DNA from: Flavobacterium aquiphilum
Lineage (GTDB): Bacteria; Bacteroidota; Bacteroidia; Flavobacteriales; Flavobacteriaceae
DNA: 64,000 nucleotides
Assembly (NCBI RefSeq): GCF_027111335.1
Contig: NZ_CP114288.1
Coordinates: 2,914,001 to 2,978,000 of the forward strand
Direction: 5' to 3'
Shown here: positions 37,932-48,196 of the stretch, piece after piece
Layout: each line of letters begins with the position of its first letter
Position numbering within the stretch: the stretch's first letter is position 1
Translations under genes and position numbers: made by a program
The notes under the pieces: model-generated
What the model was told of the DNA's origin: nothing
Seen by the model: only the letters and a program-made list of their open reading frames with translations
The model's database searches: none

Positions 37932-40112
37932 TTACTTTGCAATCTCAAAACTCGTTTCTAGCTGTACATCTCTTGAATTTGAACCGATTTTCACAGTATA
38001 TTTACCTTCATAGATTCGGAATTGTTTTTTGGATTCATCCCATTTTTGAAGTTCTTCCAATGGAATTTCCAATGTAATATTTTGAGAGCTGCCTTTTTTG
38101 AAGGCAACACGTTTAAAAGCTTTCAATTCTTTCAGCGGCATTCTGTCAATTTTTGGATATTCAATATACACCTGAGCTACTTCATCAGCATCATATTCTC
38201 CTGTATTTTCAATTTTGATTTGCATTGAAATTTTACTCGAAGCCATTTTTATATTCTCTGGTTTTTGAATCCAATTATAACCAAAAGTGGTATAACTCAA
38301 TCCAAATCCGAAAGGATATTGAACTTCTTTGGTGAAATAGCGATAGGTTCTACCACCCATCGCGTAGCTGCTGTAATCTGGTAAATCGCTGAACGATTTG
38401 TAGAAAGTAATTGGCAAATGTCCTGATGGAGACACTTTTCCAAAAATAAGATTAGCCAGTGCAGTTCCTCCTTGTTCTCCTGGATACCAAGCAAAGATTA
38501 TGGCATCTACATATGGCTCGATTGAAGAAACATCGACTGCTCCACCTCCCGTAATCACAGCAATAATTGGTGATTTTGAACCTTTACGCAATGCTTTCAT
38601 GTAGGCAATATGCGAAGCAGGCAATTCCATATTTTTACGGTCTCCTTTTCCATCAGCAAGAAAAGCATCACCTTCTTCGCCTTCATAAACCGGATTGAAC
38701 CCAATCACTGCAACCGTCAAGTCAGACATCGAAGAACCCCACATTCCGTTGAAACGCTGTGTATCATTAAAGTCACAACCCATATCATACTCCACTCTCG
38801 TATCTGGCGAAACCGCTCCGACAATTCCTTCTACAAAATTCACAGCCTTATCACTAATTCCGTGGTAATTACCAACCAAGGCGTCAATTGATGCGGCATT
38901 TGGCCCTACAACCATAATCGCTTTGCATTTCTCTTTATCAAAAGGTAAAATTTTGCTTCCATTTACTAAACCATTCTTTAGCAAAACCATACTTTGTTCC
39001 GCCATTTTTCGGCTTAAACCAATGTGGTAAGAATTTGCAATACTATCGACTCCGTATTTTCGATACGGATTATCTTCTGGTTTATCATAGAATCCTAATT
39101 TGAATTGAGTGCGCAGCGAAGGAGCCAAAGCATTATCAATATCCTTCGTAGTAATTAATTTTTGTTCCAATGCTTTCATCGCATCTTTTTGCAATAAATC
39201 GCTGCAATCCATATTTACACCGCCTTTAATTGCAGCAGCGGCGACAGCAACACTATTTGGTAAGGCTTTGTGTTGATCGTAAATATCCTGTAATGCCCAA
39301 CAGTCGGTTACGACATGTCCTTTGAAATTCCATTCTTTATGCAAAATGTCGGTCAATAACGTTTTTCCCGTACAACAAGGCTCGGAATTCACTCTATTAT
39401 AAGCACACATCACCGATTCTACATTGGCGTCAACCAACTTTTTAAAGGCATACAAATACGTTTCTCTCAAATCTTTTTCATCAACAATCGCATTAAAAGA
39501 ATGACGCGTACTTTCTGGTCCGCTATGTACAGCAAAGTGTTTAGCACAAGCAGCAGTCTTCATATATTTTGGGTTATCGCCTTGCATTCCTTTTACAAAA
39601 GCCGTTCCCATTTTTCCGGTCAGGAATGGATCTTCTCCATACGTTTCCTGCCCTCTTCCCCAACGCGGGTCTCTGAAAATATTGATATTTGGTGACCAAA
39701 AATTTAATCCCATATATTGCAAGCGACGGTCTTTGGCGACAGCCAAATTATTTTTTGCTCTCGCTTCGGTTGAAATTGCGGTTGCAACTTCATGAAACAA
39801 TTCGTCATTAAAAGTCGCTGCCATTCCAATAGCCTGCGGAAAAACGGTCGCACGACCCGCTCTCGCCACACCATGCAAAGCCTCATTCCACCAGTTATAA
39901 GCCGGAATTCCTAATCGCTCTACAGGTCTACTTTGAAAACCAATTAAAGAAATCTTTTCATCGAGAGTAAGTTGTTTCAACAAATCCTCTACCCTTTTAT
40001 CAATCGGTAAATCCTGATTTTTATACGCTGGTGTTTTCTGTTGTGCAATTGCTGTAACAGCCCAAAAACCGATTAAAAGTGCAACAGACAGCTTTCTTAG
40101 ATTCAATTTCAT
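37932..40112 (-). CDS. GH3 beta-glycosidase (beta-glucosidase/xylosidase-type)
   Basis: 726 residues with a signal peptide ending TAIAQ. Three-part GH3 layout: a TIM-barrel domain (GIPAYNWWNEALHGVARAG, FRDPRWGRGQETYGEDP, KHFAVHSGPE), with the nucleophile Asp in VVTDCWAL; an alpha/beta domain (VVGPNAAS, AIIFAWYPGEQGG); and a C-terminal fibronectin III-like domain (YPFGFGLSYTTFGYNW). The family removes terminal beta-linked glucose, xylose, GlcNAc or similar; the exact sugar is not readable. In this locus it may act on beta-linked residues of plant or insect N-glycans. An operator-like 16-mer shared with the PNGase F gene lies 62 bp upstream. Confidence 0.92.
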   Translation of the reverse strand: MKLNLRKLSVALLIGFWAVTAIAQQKTPAYKNQDLPIDKRVEDLLKQLTLDEKISLIGFQSRPVERLGIPAYNWWNEALHGVARAGRATVFPQAIGMAATFNDELFHEVATAISTEARAKNNLAVAKDRRLQYMGLNFWSPNINIFRDPRWGRGQETYGEDPFLTGKMGTAFVKGMQGDNPKYMKTAACAKHFAVHSGPESTRHSFNAIVDEKDLRETYLYAFKKLVDANVESVMCAYNRVNSEPCCTGKTLLTDILHKEWNFKGHVVTDCWALQDIYDQHKALPNSVAVAAAAIKGGVNMDCSDLLQKDAMKALEQKLITTKDIDNALAPSLRTQFKLGFYDKPEDNPYRKYGVDSIANSYHIGLSRKMAEQSMVLLKNGLVNGSKILPFDKEKCKAIMVVGPNAASIDALVGNYHGISDKAVNFVEGIVGAVSPDTRVEYDMGCDFNDTQRFNGMWGSSMSDLTVAVIGFNPVYEGEEGDAFLADGKGDRKNMELPASHIAYMKALRKGSKSPIIAVITGGGAVDVSSIEPYVDAIIFAWYPGEQGGTALANLIFGKVSPSGHLPITFYKSFSDLPDYSSYAMGGRTYRYFTKEVQYPFGFGLSYTTFGYNWIQKPENIKMASSKISMQIKIENTGEYDADEVAQVYIEYPKIDRMPLKELKAFKRVAFKKGSSQNITLEIPLEELQKWDESKKQFRIYEGKYTVKIGSNSRDVQLETSFEIAK

Positions 40113-40174
40113 TGTTTTATTTTTAGTGATTAATTAGCCAAAATGGATTCAATGAACAGCATTTGATTTCAAAA

Positions 40175-40190
40175 ATACTAAATCGTTTTA
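40175..40190 (-). promoter_or_regulatory. Operator-like 16-mer upstream of GH3 (site A)
   Basis: On the minus strand this reads TAAAACGATTTAGTAT, identical over 16 bp to site B at 59276-59291 and in the same orientation relative to its gene. The core TAAAACGATTTA is a near-palindrome centred on CG, the form of LacI-family operators. It lies 62 bp before the GH3 start. Confidence 0.6.
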
Positions 40191-40228
40191 CTATATAACA
40201 ATAAAATTTCAAAAAAGAATAAACAACC

Positions 40229-42130
40229 TTACCAAACTTGCAATTTCTCTATCTTATTTCCTTTGTTTTCAAAGGCTCCTGATGAAGGATTTATAGACGA
40301 CCGTTTATTACCGAAATAATCAATGTCAATTTTTAAGGGTGTTCCATCAGGGTTTTCAAATTTTTCTTTGGAAACAGTAGTTTTACCCAACAAATCAGTA
40401 TCAACACTTTTTGTTTTTAAACCTGAATCATCAGCCAATGTATAGGATATGAAGACTTTATTTCCTTCTTCAATCAATAAGAATTTAGGATCTACTGCTC
40501 TATTTTCAATAAAATTAACCTCTTTAAAATAAGGTATTGAGCCTCCATAATATATATTCCCATCAGCAGTTGCGGACAATTTTGCTTTTTTGTAATCGTT
40601 TAATCCAAAATTCTCATCTAGAGAATAACTTCCATCTTTCAATTCTTTTTTGGTTAAGAATATATTATTATAAAAACGGTCATCACCGGGAACAATTTCG
40701 GAAAGACCTTTAATTTCAGTTGAATGTCCCAAATGATAAGGCGTTGACCGGGTTTGATTTAATCCTAATTCAAAAGTCCCAACAATCAGATTATGAACAA
40801 TCGCACCGCCAGTTGACTGTAAATTAATTGCATTTTCCGAAAGCAAAATATTATTATCAATCAAATAAGGGCCGTGATTAACTTCAGCGAAAATATCCTG
40901 CCAACTATTGTTATACATTAAATTTCTTGAAACTCTCGTTCCTTGTGCCATCCAATCCAACCAAATTCCAGCCCCGTCAACCGAGTGGATTCGGTTATGG
41001 ATTATTTGTGTATCGATTGCTGCATGAAGTTTTATTCCACCCAATTCAGCTCCGCCAAATTGTTTCTTCTGATGGATATTATAAACATGATTATTTTCAA
41101 TTGTACAAAAAACAGCGCCCATGCTTCCGCAAATTCCGGCCTGTTCACAATTAAATATTTTGTTGTTTCTAACGATATGGGAGCCTATATTTTCTTTGTT
41201 CCAGCCATTTTTTAACACTCTAAAAATGACTTCGATATAGTGAATGTTTCCATCATTGAAAATGTTCCCTAAATCCTGTGTCCAAACATTATGACCTGTT
41301 TTTCTTTCCTTTCCCAAACTGATTCCCACGCATTTTGAATCGTGAATCGTATTGTTTTCGATAATCCATCCTTTGTTCCAATGTGTCGCAACCATACCCA
41401 CCTGCTCTGCCGTTGGCGCTCCCCATTGTGTTGCCGCTTGACTAAAATCAAATCCGGTGATAGTAATATAATTGATTCCTGGGGTTTCTGGATAAAAACA
41501 GGTTCTTCGGATGCTGACTTCGGTTAATTCCTTATTGGGGTTACGTTTTTGAAAATTAGCCCAAACTGTTGTTGTTTGGTCGTCACATTCGGTGTACCAC
41601 GTGTAAAGAGTGCTCTCTTTTTCGTTCACTTTTGCGTTAGGCACTGGATTAGTAACCAATTCCATTTTATCCGTTTCAAAAAGCGATTTCCCACCAATAA
41701 AAATATCACAAGTATGAATTTTTACAGGATTACTACACCAATCACCAGCTACGTAGTCTTTGAATGGATTGTAATCTCCAAAAAAAGAATTCGGAATCAC
41801 AATTTTCCAAACACCTTCTTTTACTTTTTTCCAACCTGTTAAAACTTCTGAGCCTTTGATTTCAACTTTTTCTCCATCGGCTGCCTTGTAAATAATTCGG
41901 TTAGAATCGTTTTCTCCACCGTTTTTCGGATTGATTCTTTCCCTATAAGTTCCGGCATGAACAATCACTACATCACCAGCTACAGCTATTTGGGCAGCAT
42001 GATTAATCGTTCTGAAAGGCTTCATTAACGTTCCTTCATTTGTGTCATTTCCTCTAACAGAAACATGTATCTCTTTTGCCGAAAGGCCAAATGTTATTAT
42101 AAGCCAAAATATTAATAATTTATATTTCAT
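40229..42130 (-). CDS. Exported right-handed beta-helix protein (DUF1565 / GH141-like)
   Basis: 633 residues. Signal peptide ends GLSAK (about residue 18). The N-terminus HVSVRGNDTNEGTLMKPFRTINHAAQIAVAGDVVIVHAGTYRE is the DUF1565 pattern that opens many parallel beta-helix carbohydrate enzymes. Later repeats such as IIENNTIHDSKCVGISL, IVRNNKIFNCEQAGICG and VSRNLMYNNSWQDIFAEVN build the helix coils. Such proteins include GH141 and polysaccharide lyases; no catalytic residues can be assigned here. It is in the glycan operon between the DUF4838 and GH3 genes. Confidence 0.75.
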   Translation of the reverse strand: MKYKLLIFWLIITFGLSAKEIHVSVRGNDTNEGTLMKPFRTINHAAQIAVAGDVVIVHAGTYRERINPKNGGENDSNRIIYKAADGEKVEIKGSEVLTGWKKVKEGVWKIVIPNSFFGDYNPFKDYVAGDWCSNPVKIHTCDIFIGGKSLFETDKMELVTNPVPNAKVNEKESTLYTWYTECDDQTTTVWANFQKRNPNKELTEVSIRRTCFYPETPGINYITITGFDFSQAATQWGAPTAEQVGMVATHWNKGWIIENNTIHDSKCVGISLGKERKTGHNVWTQDLGNIFNDGNIHYIEVIFRVLKNGWNKENIGSHIVRNNKIFNCEQAGICGSMGAVFCTIENNHVYNIHQKKQFGGAELGGIKLHAAIDTQIIHNRIHSVDGAGIWLDWMAQGTRVSRNLMYNNSWQDIFAEVNHGPYLIDNNILLSENAINLQSTGGAIVHNLIVGTFELGLNQTRSTPYHLGHSTEIKGLSEIVPGDDRFYNNIFLTKKELKDGSYSLDENFGLNDYKKAKLSATADGNIYYGGSIPYFKEVNFIENRAVDPKFLLIEEGNKVFISYTLADDSGLKTKSVDTDLLGKTTVSKEKFENPDGTPLKIDIDYFGNKRSSINPSSGAFENKGNKIEKLQVW

Positions 42131-42171
42131 TATAACTGATTATTAAAATATTATAAAACTATATTAACTTC

Positions 42172-44421
42172 TTACTTTACTACAATTTCATCAATAAAAA
42201 CCCAGGATTTTGAACCAGCCGAAGGGTGCCATTCCGGTAATTTCTTTGTTCCTGTTATTTCAAATTTGACAAAGCGAATGTTTTTTTCAGGAGCTTTAAA
42301 TGAAAAGACTTTATTCACTTCTGCTTTCTCCTGATTACCTTCTGTCGAAATATTTCCTACTTTGATAAAATCTGTTCCATTTTCTGAAACCAAACAACGA
42401 ATACCTGCCGGATGAAGAATCCAACTTTTGGCATCCCAAAGCGAACTGATTTCGATTGTTTTTGCTTGAACCGGTTTTTCCAGATCGACTGTTAAACTAA
42501 AGTCGACTCCTTCCCAACCCAACCAATGCACTTTGTAATTGCTATCGCCTCGAACACCATTGGTCAAGTAACTTAAATCTCCTTTGCTGTACTGTGGTGA
42601 TGGAGTTTCGCTCGAAGTTACTTTTTTCTTGAAGGAAAGATTACCCTTCACCTGAACATCTATAAATCGTTTGGTGCTTTCGTAATAGGATTTTGGTGTC
42701 AAACCAGATTCGTTCAAATGGTCAATATTAGCCTGTTGGCAAACTGAATAAAAATCTTCAATTAGTTGAACTTTTTCTGGAATCACGGTAAAGTCGCCAT
42801 TTTTCTCAGCGTACCAGCCACGCGGTCCAAACATGTCATTTTTACCAATTTCCATGATGGCAAACTGTAACGGTAATCGCGCCACTTTTACATGAAGCAA
42901 TTGAGTCACATCCCCTTGGGCTTCTTTTTCAGCATTATCGAAAAAGGTATTGTATTCATTAATATTTGTCTGCGACAAAAAAGTATTCTGATGACTTGTC
43001 GGATGCTCGTAAATATCGAGTCTGTCACCGCTTTTCTTCAATTCACTTTCTAATTTATCAATGTATTTTTTTATCCATGGAGCCGCTTTTCCATAATATC
43101 CGTTTAAAAAATCATTCCTTATTTGAGCTGCATCAGCATTTGGATTCCACAACAAACGGGAAATCAAATAGACTTTCAACTCAGAGAATTCCGATCCCAC
43201 CGAAGCATTCGCCTGCTGAAAATGAGCGGAAACGTTGTTCTTTACAAAAAACTGAATATTAGGCTGCAACACATGTAAATTAGGGAAAGGACTCACCGAA
43301 TTGGCAAAATCGATATTATAATCCCAGAGGTAAATATGATTGCAGATTTTTCCCCATTCAATGATATCATTTTTGAACGATTCATTTCCCTTGTCCACTT
43401 CTATTGCTTTGCTACGATTCAATTCGATGGTACATAACATCACCTGAACATTTTTAGCTGGCTTTGTAACGGCTGGCGCTTTTCGCGAATATTCATAAGC
43501 CAAAGTCGAGATAATTTTATCCGGAAATTGTTTCGCCACTTCATTCACGAAACGGATAATCGGACCGGACGGGCTTCCTTCTTCTGCAATTATTTTGCTA
43601 CATTTTTCACATTGGCAATACGAAAAATTATCATTCTGACTCACTGACCAGTATTCTTCATTGGGCTGAAGAGCCATTTCTTTTTTCAGTTTTTCAATCG
43701 TGATTTTTAAAACTTCTGGGTTTGACAGGCACAATTGGTCGATATTTCTTTTTCCATTCATTTCAGAAAAATATTCGGGATGCGTTTTGAAATATTCCTG
43801 CCACGGAACCAATTTTCCAAACGTATGCACATAGTAGCCTTTGGCAAAAATTTCATCAACGGTATTCAATCGATTCCAATCCAAAAATTCTTGCCCTACT
43901 TTGTCAACTATGTAAACAATTCGGCAGTCATTTTTGGGTTCGTCTTTTAAATTAATTTCAGGCAAATTGATGTTTTTTGCTGATGGTATTTCTTTATAAT
44001 TTGACCAATAATAACGGCAGCCCATATACTTTTCCAGCAAGGTCACAATCCCATAAATACAGCCTTTTTTAACTCCTCCATCTATATAAAGGGCATCATT
44101 TTTGGTCTTTATCAAAAACCCGTCCGGATTTTGAATGGCATTCGAAATATTAATATAGATTGCCTTTTTACCTTTTGCCAGTTGGTTTGAAATTTGAAGC
44201 TGATATCCTGAAATTTCGGAAACATACTTTTGCAAAAGCAAAGCAGCCGTTTTTTCCTGTTCCTTTTCATTGGCAGAAATAACAATAACATAATCACTCT
44301 TCCCATTTACTATAAGCGGAATTGTTTTGGCAAAAGAATTAAACTGAAAAGCGAATAATAGCAAACAAAAGAAGGCTTTGAAGCTATTTGAGGAGACGAA
44401 TTGATTACTATTTTTTTTCAT
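42172..44421 (-). CDS. DUF4838 protein with a C-terminal F5/8-type (discoidin-like) domain
   Basis: 749 residues with an N-terminal hydrophobic signal (FFCLLLFAFQFNSFA). The N-terminal part (about 30-150) resembles the accessory domain found before GH20/GH67 catalytic barrels (LLQKYVSEISGYQLQISN...ALYIDGGVKKGCIYGIVTLLEKYMGCRYY). DUF4838 fills about 170-500 (HTFGKLVPWQEYFKTHPEYFSEMNG, SVSQNDNFSYCQCEKC). A sugar-binding-like beta domain ends the protein (about 615-749; GWEGVDFSLTVDLEKPVQAKTIEISS). It is probably a glycosidase or binding protein for N-glycan fragments. The activity is not established. Confidence 0.82.
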   Translation of the reverse strand: MKKNSNQFVSSNSFKAFFCLLLFAFQFNSFAKTIPLIVNGKSDYVIVISANEKEQEKTAALLLQKYVSEISGYQLQISNQLAKGKKAIYINISNAIQNPDGFLIKTKNDALYIDGGVKKGCIYGIVTLLEKYMGCRYYWSNYKEIPSAKNINLPEINLKDEPKNDCRIVYIVDKVGQEFLDWNRLNTVDEIFAKGYYVHTFGKLVPWQEYFKTHPEYFSEMNGKRNIDQLCLSNPEVLKITIEKLKKEMALQPNEEYWSVSQNDNFSYCQCEKCSKIIAEEGSPSGPIIRFVNEVAKQFPDKIISTLAYEYSRKAPAVTKPAKNVQVMLCTIELNRSKAIEVDKGNESFKNDIIEWGKICNHIYLWDYNIDFANSVSPFPNLHVLQPNIQFFVKNNVSAHFQQANASVGSEFSELKVYLISRLLWNPNADAAQIRNDFLNGYYGKAAPWIKKYIDKLESELKKSGDRLDIYEHPTSHQNTFLSQTNINEYNTFFDNAEKEAQGDVTQLLHVKVARLPLQFAIMEIGKNDMFGPRGWYAEKNGDFTVIPEKVQLIEDFYSVCQQANIDHLNESGLTPKSYYESTKRFIDVQVKGNLSFKKKVTSSETPSPQYSKGDLSYLTNGVRGDSNYKVHWLGWEGVDFSLTVDLEKPVQAKTIEISSLWDAKSWILHPAGIRCLVSENGTDFIKVGNISTEGNQEKAEVNKVFSFKAPEKNIRFVKFEITGTKKLPEWHPSAGSKSWVFIDEIVVK

Positions 44422-44493
44422 TTTGTTTTGGTTAGTTTAAGCAAAAAAGATGAAGCTAATTGATATTCAATTCTACTTTATCTTTATTTAATT

Positions 44494-45785
44494 TTATTTA
44501 TTCAGATTTTCGAACATTACGATGGCAGTATATAAAACACCCGCTTCGCCTCTAAAAGTCCCCGAACCTCTTGGCTCATTTTTAATGGAATACCATTCGT
44601 AGAAGCCATTGTTGTCTTTCACGCGTTTCAACATGGGTTGCACTTCTCTGTAGGCTTCTTCCACATAACCGTATTTGATTAATTGCTGAATCGTTCTCGC
44701 TCCAAACCACGTCCAGTCACCTCCATTTTGGTAACTATAAATCGGGTTCATGATTTTATTTACGAAATAACCGTTTGGATAAGGCGGATAAAGCGTCAGA
44801 CCAATCGAAGGAGCACCAGCTTCTTTGACTCTTTTTACCATTTCATCCAATGAAGCTTTTACTTCTTTTTTGCTCAACAATCCCGCTTCCATTGCCACCG
44901 TTGTTCCTCCGAAATAAAAAATATTATTTTCGTCAAAATCAGCAGGAAAAGGGGAACCATTCAAATACAAGTGCGGAATAAATTTTTTCTTTTTGGCATC
45001 CCAAAGATAAGCACGACAGTTTTTGGCAACATCACTTCTGATTCTACCCCATTTTTGTTTACTGGCAGGCATCATTTCCATCAGATTATCCAAAGCGATA
45101 ACAAACATTGCATTATCATAAATATCACAAGCAATATGCGTGTTTCCATCAACATCAACTCCATAACCCGGTTCTGGCTGTACATCTCCCCATCAGCAGT
45201 TGTTGCTCCGGTAATTAATCCGTATTTTTTAGTGTATCGATGTTGCATGAGAAAATCCATTGCCCATTCCAGTCTTGTTGCAACGGTTTTATCACCCACT
45301 TTTTCATTCAAAATAGATTTATCACCTGTCAATTTAATGTATTTATAAACCGCTTGTATCAATGAAGACTCCTGATCGGTTTCTACTGTATTTTTATGTG
45401 CAGCATATCTTGGTTCCAATTTTGAATAGGAAAAATCGGTTTCTTCTTTTCCTATTTTCTCTTTTGGGGTATAACCGTCAATGATGTTTCCGTCCTCACC
45501 CTGCATTCTGAAAAATACCAAAAGATTTTCCTTTATGTCTTCCTTTTTCGTGACTTGTGCAGCCAATTCGATGAAAGTATTATAATCACGAATCCATACT
45601 TCGCGATAGCCATCCCCGGCATTTACTCCCGTTTTCATCACTTCCAACGCCTTATTTTTCACAAAAGGCATATAGGAATCATTTTTGATTTTATCTGCTA
45701 ATTTTTTATCAATAGAAGGCTTTGGCTGCGCTGTAGCTGTCAAAGCAAATGAAAATACTACTATTGAGGTTACTATTTTCTTCAT
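44494..45785 (-). pseudogene. Six-hairpin glycosidase gene broken by a single-base frameshift
   Basis: Two overlapping frames (45785-45081 and 45108-44494) together encode one 430-residue protein. Signal peptide ends TATAQ. The first frame runs well to GATTAD (codon ending at 45192) and then turns to non-homologous VMELMLMETRILLVI. Reading one base differently restores a W at the break and then GDVQPEPGYGVDVDGNTHIACDIYDNAMFVIALD. Adding one T on the minus strand between 45192 and 45191 (giving ATTADWGDVQPE) repairs the frame. VWIRDYNTFIELAA, VETDQESSLIQAVYKY and NGGDWTWFGARTIQQL place it in the (alpha/alpha)6 amylo-1,6-glucosidase-like group. The break is next to a run of four G, so a sequencing error is as likely as a true mutation. 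Flanking operon genes are intact. Confidence 0.85.
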
Positions 45786-45801
45786 ATTATTTCAATTTGA
45801 A

Positions 45802-48183
45802 TTAATTACTTGTACTCATTGATGGAGGCGGAGTTTTTATTCCCCATTTGGTATTAGGATTTACGCCCATATCAAAAATCAAGGTTCCTCCATCAGTTAG
45901 TTTTTTGCGGTCAATCCACACATTTTCATTTTTTTCGCCATTGAAAGAAGCTGATTGGATGTACCTGTTTTTCTTCGAATTATTTTTGGTTACAATTACC
46001 AATTCGTCACCCTTATAATATTTCTTGTCCAATTTGATTGTTACTTTATCAAATAACGGACTTCCGAATTGGAAGGTCGGATGCATCGCTGCGTGACCCT
46101 GAACATCAAACAATCCCATCGAAGCCATTACGTACCAAGCTCCCAATTGCCCTTGATCTTCGTCTTGTCCGTAACCGTAACCATGAAGCGGCTCCGCTCC
46201 GTAAAATTCGTCACAAATTGTACGTGACCATTTTTGCGTTAACCAAGGTTTGCCTGAATAATTGAATAAAAAGGACTGGTGCAAACAAGGCTGATTACCG
46301 TGGTTGTACAACATTTCCAATCCTGAGAAACTGTCGATTCCGTTTCCTCCGCCAAAAGTTGATTTTTGACTTACGTTAAATGTATTTTCCAAACGTTGGT
46401 TGAATAAATCCAAGCCCAAAACTTTTATTAAGCCCGCTGGATCTTGCGGAACATACCAAGTATATTGATAGCCATTTGCTTCCTGAAATCCTCTCCAAGC
46501 CTGCATTGGATCAAAATTTTCAATAAATTTCCCATCTTGGTATCTTGGTCGAATGAATTTGGTTTCGGGATCAAAGATATTTTTCCAATTTCCGGCTTGC
46601 TTCATCAATTTTTCATAATCTGCTTTTTTCCCCAATGCTTTTGCAAATTGCGAAACTCCGTAAGAAGTATAGGCAAATTCGAGTGTATGTGATGCCCCGA
46701 AGTTGAACTTCCATCCATTTGCCAATACAGTGTCTTTCGACGGAATATAACCGTCTTTTACAAAATAGGACAGATCATATTTCCCTGAACCAAATGGGCG
46801 ATTGTTGTAACCGGTTTCATTTTTATAAGCTATTTTATAAGCTTCATCCACGTTAAAATCACGAATGCCACAGTTATAAGTCGCGGCAATCATCAAGCCA
46901 AAACAGTTTGTTTGTACACCGTTCGAATGTGCTCCGGCGGCAACTCCGTCGTGCAACCAACCCGTTTCTTTAGCAAAATCAAGATTAGACTGAATGTATT
47001 GACTCAAATAATCAGGATACGCTAAAGCCCAAAGTTGTCCCAAATTCCAAAATCCGCCCCAAATTCCGTCTGTGTTGTAATGATTGTATTTTGGTTTTCC
47101 GTTTGAATCCAAAGGAATACGACCAATTTTACCGTCGTGTCTAGGATAACTTCCGTTGACATCACTTGCCAATCCACGTCCTAAAAGTGCATGGTACAAA
47201 CCAGTGTAGAATTTTACTTTATTAATGCTGTCTTTAGTTTCAACTTTGATTCGTCCTAATTTCTCATTCCATTTTTCATGTGCCGCAGTTCTTACTGCAT
47301 CAAATGTCTGACCTTCCGATTCGGTTTTCAAATTCAGTTTAGCGTTTTCAATACTTGTATAAGAAAGTCCAACTTGCATTTCGACAACTTCTCCTTTTTT
47401 GGTTGTGAAATTTATATACATTCCATTTCCAATTCCTTTGGTTTCTTTTTGACTATCGAAAGTTTTGTCTTCAATAAATGAACCGTACGATTCTGGCGTT
47501 TTGCTCATCTGAATAACAAAATACATTTTCACTCTTTTTTCTGGGTCGCAGAATTTCAAGTATTCAGGATACGTTTCTATAGTTCCTTCCAAAGTATTCT
47601 TGCCCGAAAGTTTCATTGTGGCTTCCGTCACACCGCTACTTTCACCTTCGCGATGTCCAATATCGAAAATGATGCGTGATTCCTTTGATTTCGGAAAAGT
47701 GTATCGATGAAAACCAACTCTTTCTGTAGCTGTTAATTCGGCTTTAATACCGTACTCTTTTAGAAAAACCGAATAATAACCAGGCTCTGCATGTTCGTCT
47801 TTTTTGTCAAAAGTCGAACGATAACCTGTTTCCGGCTTTTCCAAAGTTCCAGGCGTAGTTTGTAATTTTCCTGTTATCGGCATCGCTACCAATCCACCGA
47901 TTTGAAATTCGTGAAAATGTCCGAAACCTTCAATAGAATTATGACGATTGTCGTAACCACAGGGTTCCCAGCTTCCGCCACTTCCGTAAGCATTAGTGTG
48001 AGGAGCTAATTTAGCCATACCAAAAGGCACAGAAGCCGGTGTGTAAAAAAACCAACGCCCATGTACCGAACCAATTTGTGGATTAACCCAAGAAGCAGCA
48101 TTAAAATCATCTTTTTTCTTCGAACAAGAAAAAATAGAAATGCTCATTAACAGCAGTAAAATTCCTTTTGATATTGTCTTCAT
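45802..48183 (-). CDS. GH92 family lipoprotein with Gln at the general-acid position
   Basis: 793 residues. Lipobox SIFSC (Cys20) shows a lipoprotein. GH92 features: PQIGSVHGRWFFYTPASVPFGMAKLAPH, EGFGHFHEFQIGG, DGIWGGFWNLGQLWALAYP, and QDEDQGQLGAWYVMASMGLF near the C-terminus, which keeps the Asp/Gln base region. In the segment that usually reads GNEP, this protein has HGNQPCLHQ (Gln631), whereas the second GH92 in this operon has GNEP (Glu601). Loss of the acid Glu is known to me from GH92 enzymes that cut mannose-1-phosphate diesters, where no protonation is needed. Substrate here is therefore uncertain. It lies 13 bp after GH38 and 16 bp before the broken glycosidase. Confidence 0.9.
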   Translation of the reverse strand: MKTISKGILLLLMSISIFSCSKKKDDFNAASWVNPQIGSVHGRWFFYTPASVPFGMAKLAPHTNAYGSGGSWEPCGYDNRHNSIEGFGHFHEFQIGGLVAMPITGKLQTTPGTLEKPETGYRSTFDKKDEHAEPGYYSVFLKEYGIKAELTATERVGFHRYTFPKSKESRIIFDIGHREGESSGVTEATMKLSGKNTLEGTIETYPEYLKFCDPEKRVKMYFVIQMSKTPESYGSFIEDKTFDSQKETKGIGNGMYINFTTKKGEVVEMQVGLSYTSIENAKLNLKTESEGQTFDAVRTAAHEKWNEKLGRIKVETKDSINKVKFYTGLYHALLGRGLASDVNGSYPRHDGKIGRIPLDSNGKPKYNHYNTDGIWGGFWNLGQLWALAYPDYLSQYIQSNLDFAKETGWLHDGVAAGAHSNGVQTNCFGLMIAATYNCGIRDFNVDEAYKIAYKNETGYNNRPFGSGKYDLSYFVKDGYIPSKDTVLANGWKFNFGASHTLEFAYTSYGVSQFAKALGKKADYEKLMKQAGNWKNIFDPETKFIRPRYQDGKFIENFDPMQAWRGFQEANGYQYTWYVPQDPAGLIKVLGLDLFNQRLENTFNVSQKSTFGGGNGIDSFSGLEMLYNHGNQPCLHQSFLFNYSGKPWLTQKWSRTICDEFYGAEPLHGYGYGQDEDQGQLGAWYVMASMGLFDVQGHAAMHPTFQFGSPLFDKVTIKLDKKYYKGDELVIVTKNNSKKNRYIQSASFNGEKNENVWIDRKKLTDGGTLIFDMGVNPNTKWGIKTPPPSMSTSN

Positions 48184-48196
48184 ATTTATTCCAATT

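Noticed and set aside
44494..45785. Two separate genes for the two glycosidase halves
   Set aside because: Each half lacks part of a single fold and one added base joins them into one continuous protein.
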